From JBKEDS01 sp047975545 (GTDB taxonomy: Bacteria > Bacteroidota > Bacteroidia > Flavobacteriales > Flavobacteriaceae), in NCBI GenBank assembly GCA_047975545.1, contig JBKEDS010000004.1, forward strand, positions 62,001-126,000: a stretch of DNA of 64,000 nt, given 5' to 3'. Position 1 is the stretch's first letter. Each line of letters opens with the position of its first letter. Below are positions 33,663 to 42,127 of the stretch, piece after piece. The notes under the pieces are model-generated. The model did not search any database, was not told where the DNA came from, and saw only the letters and a program-made list of their open reading frames with translations. A program made the translations under genes and the position numbers.

Positions 33663-33911
33663 CAAAACAATTCAACTTCGTTTACATATATTACTGGTTT
33701 ACAGGTGCGAATTATCAATTTATTAACACGTGTATAGTATTATTAAGGTCAGTTTGTGTTTTACCCTTAATAATTGTATTATCGCTAATTAAAACACGTT
33801 TCTTTTAACCTGATTTTCAATTTATTCTCCTTAAAAATAAGGTATTGAAACAAAGAAAACCTAAATTCGCACAATAATTGTATTCAACAAAGCCACTTTA
33901 AAACAAAACCG

Positions 33912-33919
33912 TAACTTTG
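33912..33919 (+). promoter_or_regulatory. -7 promoter element of the dihydrofolate reductase gene
   Basis: TAACTTTG matches TAnnTTTG exactly, 17 bases before the ATG at 33937, which supports the long 301-codon frame starting with the membrane domain. Confidence 0.5.
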
Positions 33920-33936
33920 CACTATAACGTTATATT

Positions 33937-34842
33937 ATGTTTGGAAAGAAAAAAACAACCCCGGAAATAGATAAAGAGCAATTAGAATTAATTAAAACAG
34001 CCCAAAAACGCATTAAGCAAAAAAAATGGCTATATGTACATTTTGTTTTGTTTTTAATAGGCTGTGTATTTTTAATTTTGGCTAATACTGTATTGGGTAT
34101 TGGTAAAGATTATACCATTTTCGGCGTTAACTGGTTTGTTTTTGCCATTTTAATTTGGGCCTTCTTTTTTGTTTACCATCTATTTAACGTTTTTGTTACC
34201 AATAGATTTATGGGCAAGACTTGGGAAACGCAACAACTAAACAAACTGGTAGCCAAGCAAAAAGAACGTATAGAAAAACTAAAGGCAAACCTGCCCAAAG
34301 ATCAAAAATTACTCGCCAAAACCACTTCGGGAACAACGGTTAAACCTGCCCATAAAAACCTAACCATAATTGTAGCGGCCGCCGAAAATAACGTCATTGG
34401 CAAGGACAACCAGCTTATTTGGCATTTGGGCGACGACCTAAAACGCTTTAAGCAACTAACCACCGGCCACCATATTATTATGGGGCGAAAAACCTTTGAA
34501 AGTTTCCCCAAGCCATTGCCCAACCGAACCCATGTAGTTATTACCCGCCAAAAGGACTACAAAGCCCCCGAGGGCGTTATATTGGTTAATTCGTTGGAAG
34601 ATGCCATCGATGCTTCAAAAAACGATTCGCAACCCTTTATTATAGGCGGCGGCGAGGTATACAGGCAAGCCATAAAACTGGCTGCAAAAATTGAACTAAC
34701 ACGGGTACACGAAACCTTTGTGGGCGATGCTTTTTTTCCGGCAATAGACACCAATATTTGGAAAGAAACCGCCAATACATTCCACACGAAAGACCAAAAC
34801 GACGATTACGATTATTCGTTTATAACCTACGAAAAACGATAA
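33937..34842 (+). CDS. dihydrofolate reductase fused to an N-terminal 2TM domain
   Basis: A 301-residue fusion. Residues 13-96 form a 2TM domain (RIKQKKWLYVHFVLFLIG; FVFAILIWAFFFVYHLFNVF; WETQQL) with membrane helices at about 31-54 and 62-86. A basic coiled stretch (96-118) leads to a complete DHFR (about 141-301): IIVAAAENNVIGKDNQLIWH, the catalytic Asp in LGDDLKRFK, MGRKTFESFP and the GGGEVY cofactor loop. It should reduce dihydrofolate at the inner membrane. The promoter and frame show the fusion is continuous. thyA lies just upstream. Confidence 0.9.
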   Translation: MFGKKKTTPEIDKEQLELIKTAQKRIKQKKWLYVHFVLFLIGCVFLILANTVLGIGKDYTIFGVNWFVFAILIWAFFFVYHLFNVFVTNRFMGKTWETQQLNKLVAKQKERIEKLKANLPKDQKLLAKTTSGTTVKPAHKNLTIIVAAAENNVIGKDNQLIWHLGDDLKRFKQLTTGHHIIMGRKTFESFPKPLPNRTHVVITRQKDYKAPEGVILVNSLEDAIDASKNDSQPFIIGGGEVYRQAIKLAAKIELTRVHETFVGDAFFPAIDTNIWKETANTFHTKDQNDDYDYSFITYEKR

Positions 34843-34862
34843 TCGCCTTAACGCATTGCATT

Positions 34863-36224
34863 ATGGCAATATTATCTAAACAAAATTTATGGCTGTGGCT
34901 ACTCTGCTTTGGCATGGTATCCTGCGCCCCTACCGGAAAATGGTTTAGCCCCGTTACCAACGGTCTTGTTTCGTATAAGGTAAAAGAACCTAAAACACCA
35001 GAAACCGATTTTGTGGGCAATCGAGCAACCATTGTGTACCTTAAAAATTTAAACATCGACAAAATCGGGCAAAACAGCAATTCAAAAGATATAAATTGGT
35101 TACTGTCGCAAGGCTACCGTGTTGTTGTTTTCAATTATAAGAATCATAAAAACACCGTGGCAACCGCAATCAACCAAGATATTATAGCTTTTAACGATTC
35201 GTTGGCATCGGGGCGTTTTTGCAATCTTACCAATTGCTCTACCTATAAAACGTATATTCTTTTTGAAGGCTACCGAATATGGCGCGACATACCCTATTTT
35301 GTGGACAACCCAAAAGTTTATAACACGCCAAAGGAATACACCGTTGGCGATACGTTGCACATGGATATTGTTTATCCTACCAAACCAACAACAAGCATTC
35401 CTGTTATTTTATCGTTTTCCTACAGTAACAGTTATGCCGCTTTTAATCAGGATGAAGGAAACCTCACCAATGCCAACAAGGATTTGCGCATGCACCTACC
35501 TTACACCTTAGCCGGATTTAACGATTCAGTTTTAGAAGGCGCCCCCGCTCACGGTATGGCTTGGGCCATTGCCGACCACCCAAAATACTGCCCTTGGGGA
35601 AGTGGTAAGCCCGAAAACGGCAAAAACGACACTTACAAATCGTATCAAACCAATCCCGATGCCGCCCAAAAAGTAAAATCGGCCATTAGAGTTTTGCGCA
35701 CAAAAGCCAAGACCCTGGATTTATCCGGAAATATTGGTATTTACGGTTTTTCAAGAGGCGCTACGGCAGGCGCCATGGCCATTGGCAACCGTAAAGTCCC
35801 GGAATTTGAAAACGCAGGTTTCAACATCGGGGCAAACAGTCAAGTACAAGCTGCCGCCCTTGGCCCCGGTGTTTTCGATTACACCATAATTTACAACACT
35901 TTAAACAATGGCGATGCTAATTTAGAGCTGCGTTGCCCTTGGGCTTGGGGCGAACTACAAAGTAATTATTCGCTTTGGAAAACCATGGGTGCCAATTATT
36001 TGGTTGAAACCTCATCGGCACCCGTCCTGTTTTTTTACAACACCGGCGATGCACCTTATTATTCCGAACAAATTGCACATTTAAAAAAAACATTGGATTC
36101 GTTAAAAGTACCCACCCAAACCTTGGTTGATTACGGCAATGGGCATACCGTTCCGCAAACTTTTTCGGATTTAAACACGGTGTACCATTTTTTTAAAACC
36201 TATCTAAAACAAAAAACTAAGTAA
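34863..36224 (+). CDS. lipoprotein alpha/beta-hydrolase-like protein
   Basis: I start it at ATG 34863, giving 453 residues with an N-terminal lipoprotein signal (LWLWLLCFGMVSCAPTG, lipobox Cys near residue 19). A hydrolase fold is suggested by strand IPVILSFSYSNS, the nucleophile elbow GIYGFSRGATAGAMA, an acid candidate in FFYNTGDAPYYSEQ and a His in DYGNGHTVPQTFSD, the order expected for dienelactone-hydrolase/acetyl-esterase relatives. The longer ORF start overlaps the DHFR gene and lacks a signal. The substrate is unknown. The 20-base gap after the reductase gene suggests cotranscription. Confidence 0.7.
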   Translation: MAILSKQNLWLWLLCFGMVSCAPTGKWFSPVTNGLVSYKVKEPKTPETDFVGNRATIVYLKNLNIDKIGQNSNSKDINWLLSQGYRVVVFNYKNHKNTVATAINQDIIAFNDSLASGRFCNLTNCSTYKTYILFEGYRIWRDIPYFVDNPKVYNTPKEYTVGDTLHMDIVYPTKPTTSIPVILSFSYSNSYAAFNQDEGNLTNANKDLRMHLPYTLAGFNDSVLEGAPAHGMAWAIADHPKYCPWGSGKPENGKNDTYKSYQTNPDAAQKVKSAIRVLRTKAKTLDLSGNIGIYGFSRGATAGAMAIGNRKVPEFENAGFNIGANSQVQAAALGPGVFDYTIIYNTLNNGDANLELRCPWAWGELQSNYSLWKTMGANYLVETSSAPVLFFYNTGDAPYYSEQIAHLKKTLDSLKVPTQTLVDYGNGHTVPQTFSDLNTVYHFFKTYLKQKTK

Positions 36225-36249
36225 CCTATCTATTTACTAACTTTGAAAC

Positions 36250-37806
36250 ATGGTGAAAGAACTACAGTTGCGGGTTTCCCTAAAGGAAGAGGGCATTCCT
36301 GATATTTTGGCTATAAAATCGGCTTCGGTTTTACAAATTAACAAAAATGAAATTTCGGGAATTAAGGTTTTAAGAAAATCCATCGATGCCCGTAAGCCGA
36401 GAATTATATTCAACTATAAAGTAGCTGTTTACATTCGGGAGCCAATGCCGCAAACCTCGCCATACCAGTTCGACTACAAGGATGTTTCGAAAGCCAAGCC
36501 CATACACATCGTTGGATTTGGCCCGGCAGGCATGTATGCGGCACTGCGTTGTTTAGAACTGGGCTTTAAACCCGTTGTACTGGAACGGGGCAAAAACGTA
36601 CAGGAGCGTCGCCGCGATTTAAGGGCTATTACCCAATTTCACGATGTAAACGACGACTCCAATTACTGCTTTGGCGAAGGCGGTGCCGGCACATACAGCG
36701 ACGGCAAACTGTACACCCGAAGCCTAAAGCGCGGCGATGTGCGCAAAATATTCGAAAATCTGGTATACCATGGCGCTACCGAACAAATTTTAATCGATGC
36801 CCACCCCCATATTGGCACCAACAAGTTGCCAAAAGTCGTGCAAAATATTAGAGAAACCATTTTAAGGCATGGCGGTGAAATTTATTTTGAAACCCGTGTA
36901 ACCGATTTTGTTATAAAACAAAATAAAATACAAGCCATTGTATTACAAAACGGCAACGAAATGCCGGCCAATAGGGTTATTTTGGCAACGGGGCATTCGG
37001 CACGCGATATTTTTTATTTATTGTACAAAAAGGAAATTAGCCTCGAGGCCAAATCGTTTGCCATGGGCGTTCGGGTCGAGCACCCGCAACATATAATCGA
37101 CGGTATTCAATACCATTGTAGCAGCCAAAGAAACGAACTTTTACCTGCCGCATCGTACAGTTTGGTACAACAGGTTAACGGTCGTGGCGTGTATTCGTTT
37201 TGCATGTGCCCCGGCGGATTTATAGTTCCTGCCGCAACGGCCAACGGCGAGGTGGTGGTAAACGGCATGTCGCCCTCCAAGCGCAACAATTTATACGCCA
37301 ACTCGGGTATTGTAGTTGAAATTGACGTAAACAAGGATTTATCAAAATACGAGCATTTTGGTCCTTTAAAAGGCTTGGAATACCAAAAAAACTTAGAGCG
37401 CATGGCTTTTACCGCTGGGGGCAGAAGCCAGGTGGCCCCGGCGCAACGCCTAACCGATTTTGTTGAGGGCAAACTATCTTCAACCTTAAATACTACTTCT
37501 TATCAACCAGGGCTAAACGCCGCGCCGCTGCATTCCCTTTTACCAAAAATAATAGGCAGTAGCTTACGTAAGGGCTTTGAGGCCTTTGGCAAAAAAATGA
37601 AAGGCTATTATACCCACGAGGCCAATGTGGTCGGGGTCGAGTCGCGAACCTCATCGCCTGTTAGTATTCCCCGGAACGAGTATTTGGAACACCCGCAAAT
37701 ACAAGGTTTGTTCCCCTGTGGCGAGGGCGGTGGTTATGCCGGCGGAATTGTTTCGGCCGCTATGGATGGCGAACGTTGTGCCGAAGCTGCCGTACGCGGG
37801 TTGTAG
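36250..37806 (+). CDS. FAD-dependent oxidoreductase (COG2509-like)
   Basis: A 518-residue flavoprotein. After an N-terminal ~85-residue domain typical of this family comes the Rossmann loop HIVGFGPAGMYAALRCLELG, the VLERGKNVQERRRD segment and GEGGAGTYSDGKLYTR. Near the C-terminus GLFPCGEGGGYAGGIVSAAMDG is the second FAD contact. The family is widespread, annotated as uncharacterised FAD-dependent dehydrogenase, and has no known substrate. It follows the lipoprotein gene by 25 bases on the same strand. Confidence 0.88.
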   Translation: MVKELQLRVSLKEEGIPDILAIKSASVLQINKNEISGIKVLRKSIDARKPRIIFNYKVAVYIREPMPQTSPYQFDYKDVSKAKPIHIVGFGPAGMYAALRCLELGFKPVVLERGKNVQERRRDLRAITQFHDVNDDSNYCFGEGGAGTYSDGKLYTRSLKRGDVRKIFENLVYHGATEQILIDAHPHIGTNKLPKVVQNIRETILRHGGEIYFETRVTDFVIKQNKIQAIVLQNGNEMPANRVILATGHSARDIFYLLYKKEISLEAKSFAMGVRVEHPQHIIDGIQYHCSSQRNELLPAASYSLVQQVNGRGVYSFCMCPGGFIVPAATANGEVVVNGMSPSKRNNLYANSGIVVEIDVNKDLSKYEHFGPLKGLEYQKNLERMAFTAGGRSQVAPAQRLTDFVEGKLSSTLNTTSYQPGLNAAPLHSLLPKIIGSSLRKGFEAFGKKMKGYYTHEANVVGVESRTSSPVSIPRNEYLEHPQIQGLFPCGEGGGYAGGIVSAAMDGERCAEAAVRGL

Positions 37807-37842
37807 TTAAAAATTTCAATCCCTATTTTAGTTTGTAAAAAA

Positions 37843-38394
37843 ATGATAACCTTCAACAAAATAATAAAATCCGAAAGTGTTATACTTCGTCCTATAAAAA
37901 GAGAGGATTTCGAGGAAATGAAGCTTTTAACCACCGATAAAAACATGTGGTATTATTTTACCGCAGATTTATCTAACGAAACCGAGCTGAAAAACTGGAT
38001 AAACCAAGCCGTAACGGAACTGGAAAACAAACAATCGCTTCCGTTTTCAATATTAAACATTAAAAACAATAGTATTATTGGCACGACCCGAATTTCGAAT
38101 ATTTCGAAAAAAAACGGTCGGGTAGAAATTGGTTGGACGTGGATTGCAAAGCCGTTTCAAGGTACGGGCATAAACAGCCACGTAAAAAAACTACTGTTTA
38201 AATTTCTTTTTGAAGAAACCAATGTAATCCGCATCGAGTTTAAAACAGATGTCCTGAATATTCCCGCAAGAAAAGGGCTTATAAAATCCGGCCTAACTGA
38301 AGAGGGTATTTTACGAAGCCACACCTTAATGACCAATAACCGACGGCGCGACACCATTTTTTACAGCATTCTTAAAAGCGAGTGGTTGGCTTAG
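37843..38394 (+). CDS. GNAT family N-acetyltransferase
   Basis: A 183-residue protein of the RimJ/RimL type: SVILRPIKREDFEEMKLL at the start, IIGTTRISNISKKNGRVEIGW in the centre, WIAKPFQGTGINSHVKKLLF with the acetyl-CoA-binding loop, and FKTDVLNIPARKGLIKSG. The R/Q-x-x-G-x-G/A loop is present as QGTGIN. It should acetylate an amine on a protein N-terminus or small molecule; the target is unknown. It follows the FAD gene by 36 bases. Confidence 0.85.
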   Translation: MITFNKIIKSESVILRPIKREDFEEMKLLTTDKNMWYYFTADLSNETELKNWINQAVTELENKQSLPFSILNIKNNSIIGTTRISNISKKNGRVEIGWTWIAKPFQGTGINSHVKKLLFKFLFEETNVIRIEFKTDVLNIPARKGLIKSGLTEEGILRSHTLMTNNRRRDTIFYSILKSEWLA

Positions 38395-38688
38395 GGCTTC
38401 CCTATTGCTAATTTTTATAATCCATCCCGTAAAAAATTTTAGAAACCCGAGTTCGATTATTAAATATCTGAAAACAATTTTTGACTATAAAATATGCTAT
38501 GTTGGTCGAAAAGTTTTTTATTTTTTATAGTTTTGAACGTAGGTCTCGGCTCCGCTTGACCTGACAACCCGACTCTACCTTGTCAAGCTCGGCACAGGCT
38601 GCTCGACCTTACAATTATAACACATTAATAATTAGTTTTTTATATTGAATATATTAATCAAACTCAGGTTAGAAACAAGCCTAAACTT

Positions 38689-40395
38689 TTAAAAAACCAC
38701 CTCGTCGGCAATAATGCCCATTAAAAAATAGGAATCGAACACCACTTCTTGGGGTTCCAGTATTTTTGAAATGGTAATATTTTTATTTTCCTGTACGATT
38801 TGCGTGAATTTTAATTCCTTATAACCGTTTTTTCTAATACTTATATCATAATTTCCTTTTGGTAATGTTAGCGCTGCCAATCCGTTTTCATTGGTTTCAA
38901 TGTTTTTGAAAAAATTAGTGTTTAAGGATTTAAAAGAAAGTTCAGCCTTATAAATACCGTCTTTTGAAAGTTTATCGGTTATGTTAATATGGATATTGGA
39001 CTGCTTTTGCAAATTGATTTTAAAATCGGGAATTTTAAAAATTAAATTAGTTTTGGCGGTCATAACCAACGGTTTGGCTTTTGCACCCGCAATAGGTTTT
39101 CTTGCCTTTATTGGGTTTTTCAAGGGTTTTCCTGGCGCTGCTTTAACAACAGTGGCAATATGGGCGGCCGAATAATTGGGTTTAACGGGCATGGCCAAAG
39201 GCGTTGCTTTTTGCAGCTTTTTATCTAATTTAAGGGCAAATTTTCCCGTGTATATTTTTTTGTCGGTAACGGGTTTTATAAAGGCTTCCTTAGATAGGTT
39301 GTTTATAAAAAACTGGTTTTTCATAAAAATAGGACCAAACTTGATAATGTTGTTGTTTTGGATTTGTTCTTTTTCGGCTTCCGATAAATCTTCTTTTAAA
39401 ATAACCCGTAAATCCTTAATCAACACTATTTTTTTAGCGTATTTGTAGGTTGCTTTTTTTGTATTGGAATCGATATATTCCGACTGCAACAAATCCTTAT
39501 ACAACCAAGGGCGTTTTATGGTAATAATGCAGTAGTTTAGGGTTATTTTGTTAATAAAGGTTTCGTCGTAATCAAGCCCGAGAATTTGGTTATTAAACCC
39601 TTTTAATTGTTTTTGCGCACGGATTAAAATGGCATTTAGTTCGTTTTGGGTTACTTCCAATCCTGTCCAGGCATTTTCTTGCTTGTAAAAATTATAAGGC
39701 ACCATTTGTAGTTTTATATAGGTGCTTGCCGATTGTATCCCGGTGGCTTCAATGTTTTTTATATCGCTTAAAACCTTATTTTTAAGTTCTAATATTTGGT
39801 CGTATTCCGATAGTTTGTTTATGCTTTTTAGGGCATTTTCTATATTGTCCTTAAAACCATTTAAGCGCCACTGGGCCAATAATAATGCTATTTTTTTTCG
39901 AAAAATGTCGGCTTTTAGGTAAACCGATTTTTTTTCGTCTTCCGCAACATCGGCATCGGCATTGTTGTAAAGTTCGTTAAGCCCGTCGATTAAGGTTTCG
40001 TATTGCTCAAGATAATCGTTATAGGCCAATAGTTTTTCCGATGGTTCGCCATTATTGTTATAAAGCAGGGCTTTGTCCAAGGCTTCCGAAAGTTTAACGG
40101 CATTTTCACCTTTAAGTTTTAATTGTTCCAAATGGGTTTTGTAATATTCGTAAAGATTGGCTTGTGCATCGACATCCCAAAAGGTTTGGTCGGTACCAAG
40201 CGAATTTAACTGCGCCGAAATATCCTCGCTGTTTAAAAATTGTTCGGCGTTTAACAGTTGCCCCGAAAGAAATTCGAAGTCGGCAGCCTCGAACACCCGT
40301 AAGGACGAACAGGCCGCAAAGGTGCTTTTGGTATTTGAAGACGTGCCATCAACCAATTCCTTTAATTTTTGAATGCAGGCAATGTAAAACTTCAT
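38689..40395 (-). CDS. unknown protein with RPWL/KDL domain and carboxypeptidase-regulatory-like C-terminus
   Basis: I start it at ATG 40395 (568 residues); an upstream extension to 40434 is less likely. The N-terminal half is alpha-helical (YNDYLEQYETLIDGLNEL; FRKKIALLLAQWRLNGFKDNIE). Then come an RPWL motif (about 295), KDLRV (about 327) and KFGPIFM (about 352), shared in order and spacing with the protein at 40512-42053. A Pro/Lys/Ala-rich linker (about 395-445) leads to a beta-sandwich-like tail (GLAALTLPKGNYDISIRKNG). No signal peptide. I know no family name; the function is unknown. Confidence 0.75.
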   Translation of the reverse strand: MKFYIACIQKLKELVDGTSSNTKSTFAACSSLRVFEAADFEFLSGQLLNAEQFLNSEDISAQLNSLGTDQTFWDVDAQANLYEYYKTHLEQLKLKGENAVKLSEALDKALLYNNNGEPSEKLLAYNDYLEQYETLIDGLNELYNNADADVAEDEKKSVYLKADIFRKKIALLLAQWRLNGFKDNIENALKSINKLSEYDQILELKNKVLSDIKNIEATGIQSASTYIKLQMVPYNFYKQENAWTGLEVTQNELNAILIRAQKQLKGFNNQILGLDYDETFINKITLNYCIITIKRPWLYKDLLQSEYIDSNTKKATYKYAKKIVLIKDLRVILKEDLSEAEKEQIQNNNIIKFGPIFMKNQFFINNLSKEAFIKPVTDKKIYTGKFALKLDKKLQKATPLAMPVKPNYSAAHIATVVKAAPGKPLKNPIKARKPIAGAKAKPLVMTAKTNLIFKIPDFKINLQKQSNIHINITDKLSKDGIYKAELSFKSLNTNFFKNIETNENGLAALTLPKGNYDISIRKNGYKELKFTQIVQENKNITISKILEPQEVVFDSYFLMGIIADEVVF

Positions 40396-40410
40396 GTGTT
40401 TTATTTTTAT

Positions 40411-40485
40411 TGCCATTGCAAGGCAACGAAGCAATTTGCTTTTTTTTTTAGACAGATTACTTCGTTGTTATTCCTCGTAATGAAC
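40411..40485. repeat. REP-like palindrome between the two RPWL genes
   Basis: Left CCATTGCAAGGCAACGAAG (from 40413) and a right inverted copy, read on the minus strand, TTCATTACGAGGAATAACAA followed by CGAAGTAATCT, flank a T9 tract. It is of the CATTGCGAGGnACGAAGCAATCT type also seen at 20056-20095. It occupies most of the 116-base gap between the two genes. Confidence 0.55.
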
Positions 40486-40511
40486 AGTTTATAACTAAAG
40501 ATTAGAACAGA

Positions 40512-42053
40512 TTAATTTACCTCGACCCACTCGTTGTCCTTAATGCTTGGCAGCGGGTTTGGCGACAGGGATAAAACATTGCATTTACGGCCAATAAGTA
40601 ATATTTCGGACGATTGCACGCCTTGCTCTTCCCGCTCGCCGGAACTGTTTATTTTGGTGTCGTCGTACGAGTATTTGGCGCCTATCCTAAAGGGTCCAAA
40701 ACCAAAGCCCCCACCGGCCTTAATGTGTTTTTCGGCTTTTTGGTACGAACTGGTACCTTTTCTGAACCCTATTTTAAGGTCCTTTACAAAATACAGTTCG
40801 GTTACTACAGCGGGCATAAGGCCTTTTCCGTTACCATCGCTTATTATTTGGTTGTTTACCACTTCGGCTCCTGTTTTGGAAAATTTCCAAAAGCGCGATT
40901 TTATAAAGTTCATGCCCAACCATGGCCGCGATACGTAGCATTTGGCAAGTCTAAAGCTCATTTCAAAATGGTTAAAATCGTATTCCGAAGACACATTGGA
41001 AATTTTACCTTCGGTATTTACACTGGCCAACCCAAAATAACTGGCCTTGGCCGACCAGCCATGGGCTTTGTTTCGGTAGGACGAGCTGTAATTCGATTTT
41101 TTAAACTTAAATTCGGTCCAGCCTCTTGAATGTTCCAAAATTTTGGCAGGTACCGGAGCCGAATAATGATATGTATTGGAACCACCCAGTCCGGTGCGTT
41201 TTGCTGCCAGGAACTCCGATTCGTAGCGTTTTTTTACCGTAATGAAATTGCTGGCCTCGATTTCGTCTATATAATTCATTATTTTTTCAACTTGTCCTTT
41301 GTAGCCCAACGATTCCCAACGCTTTAGGGCATTGTCCCTTTTCCGGATAACGTTTCGACCGTTAAAGTTCATTTCCGCCATGGCCTCGGTATCGCCCTCG
41401 CTAACCCGTGTTTGCAGTTCGGTTAACACTTCCTCGGCTTCGTCGTACAGGGCTTCGTACTCCAAATATTTGGTATACATGGGCGAAATAAACGATTGGT
41501 ATATATACTTTGGGTTGTCTTCGGGATGCTCGATCATGTCCTCGTCGAAATCGGGGTTTTTAAGTTTTTTGGTAGTGAAGAGCTTTTTGCGGAGCATATC
41601 GAGTTTTTTTTCAACCTTGGGGTCTATTTTAGAATCCTTAACAACGCAAAACTCCAAAACATCGGCATAGGTGTTCGATACGGTTTGGTCGGGTTTCGGG
41701 CTAAATACGCTAAACTCACGGGCGTTGCCTTTTATGTTTGGAACGTAATCGGGGATTTGGTCGGCTATTCGGGCAAACTCTTCAGCTTGGGCAAAACTGC
41801 CCCATTTACTGGAGCTTCTAAGTTCGTTGTACTCTTCGTCGGTCATCCCTTCCGTTTTGGGCGGGGTTCCAAACACACCTTTCGAAGCGTAGTCGAAAGC
41901 ATTATCGTCTATTACGGTTGCAACAGGCTCCCAGGCCACAAAATTGTTTGGACCAAGCATTTTGGCATCGCCGCCGCTGGTTAATTTGTTGTAAACGTCG
42001 CCAAAGACCACGTTCATTAAATCGTCTGGAATGGGTTCAAAATTATCTGGCAT
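40512..42053 (-). CDS. unknown protein with RPWL/KDL domain
   Basis: A 513-residue soluble protein, rich in Lys, Glu and aromatic residues, without signal peptide or membrane segment. Residues about 180-280 are helical (YTKYLEYEALYDEAEEVL; NALKRWESLGYKGQVEKIMN). After a WSAKASYFGLASV stretch come RLAKCYVSRPWLGMNFIK (RPWL 376-379), LYFVKDLKIGF (KDL 424-426) and GFGPFRIGAKY (FGP 452-454). The same four landmarks occur in the same order in the protein at 38689-40395, so I infer a divergent pair. It follows the peptidoglycan hydrolase gene by 74 bases. Function unknown. Confidence 0.78.
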   Translation of the reverse strand: MPDNFEPIPDDLMNVVFGDVYNKLTSGGDAKMLGPNNFVAWEPVATVIDDNAFDYASKGVFGTPPKTEGMTDEEYNELRSSSKWGSFAQAEEFARIADQIPDYVPNIKGNAREFSVFSPKPDQTVSNTYADVLEFCVVKDSKIDPKVEKKLDMLRKKLFTTKKLKNPDFDEDMIEHPEDNPKYIYQSFISPMYTKYLEYEALYDEAEEVLTELQTRVSEGDTEAMAEMNFNGRNVIRKRDNALKRWESLGYKGQVEKIMNYIDEIEASNFITVKKRYESEFLAAKRTGLGGSNTYHYSAPVPAKILEHSRGWTEFKFKKSNYSSSYRNKAHGWSAKASYFGLASVNTEGKISNVSSEYDFNHFEMSFRLAKCYVSRPWLGMNFIKSRFWKFSKTGAEVVNNQIISDGNGKGLMPAVVTELYFVKDLKIGFRKGTSSYQKAEKHIKAGGGFGFGPFRIGAKYSYDDTKINSSGEREEQGVQSSEILLIGRKCNVLSLSPNPLPSIKDNEWVEVN

Positions 42054-42127
42054 GATTAAGTGATTTATGCGGCCTACTCTGTTTAAAATTTGGTTTTTCG
42101 GCGTACACCATTATAATGTATCAAGAT

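Noticed and set aside
33681..33911. possible riboswitch upstream of the dihydrofolate reductase gene
   Set aside because: The stretch is AT-rich with no conserved core that I can match to a known class.
38500..38640. TCGGCTCCGCTTGACC..TGTCAAGCTCGG stretch as a gene end or tRNA
   Set aside because: It looks like degenerate dispersed GCTTGAC/GTCAAGC palindromes; no cloverleaf and no ORF.
40614..41129. 171-codon plus-strand ORF
   Set aside because: Shadow frame opposite the 513-residue RPWL protein; the minus-strand frame is longer and shares motifs with its neighbour.
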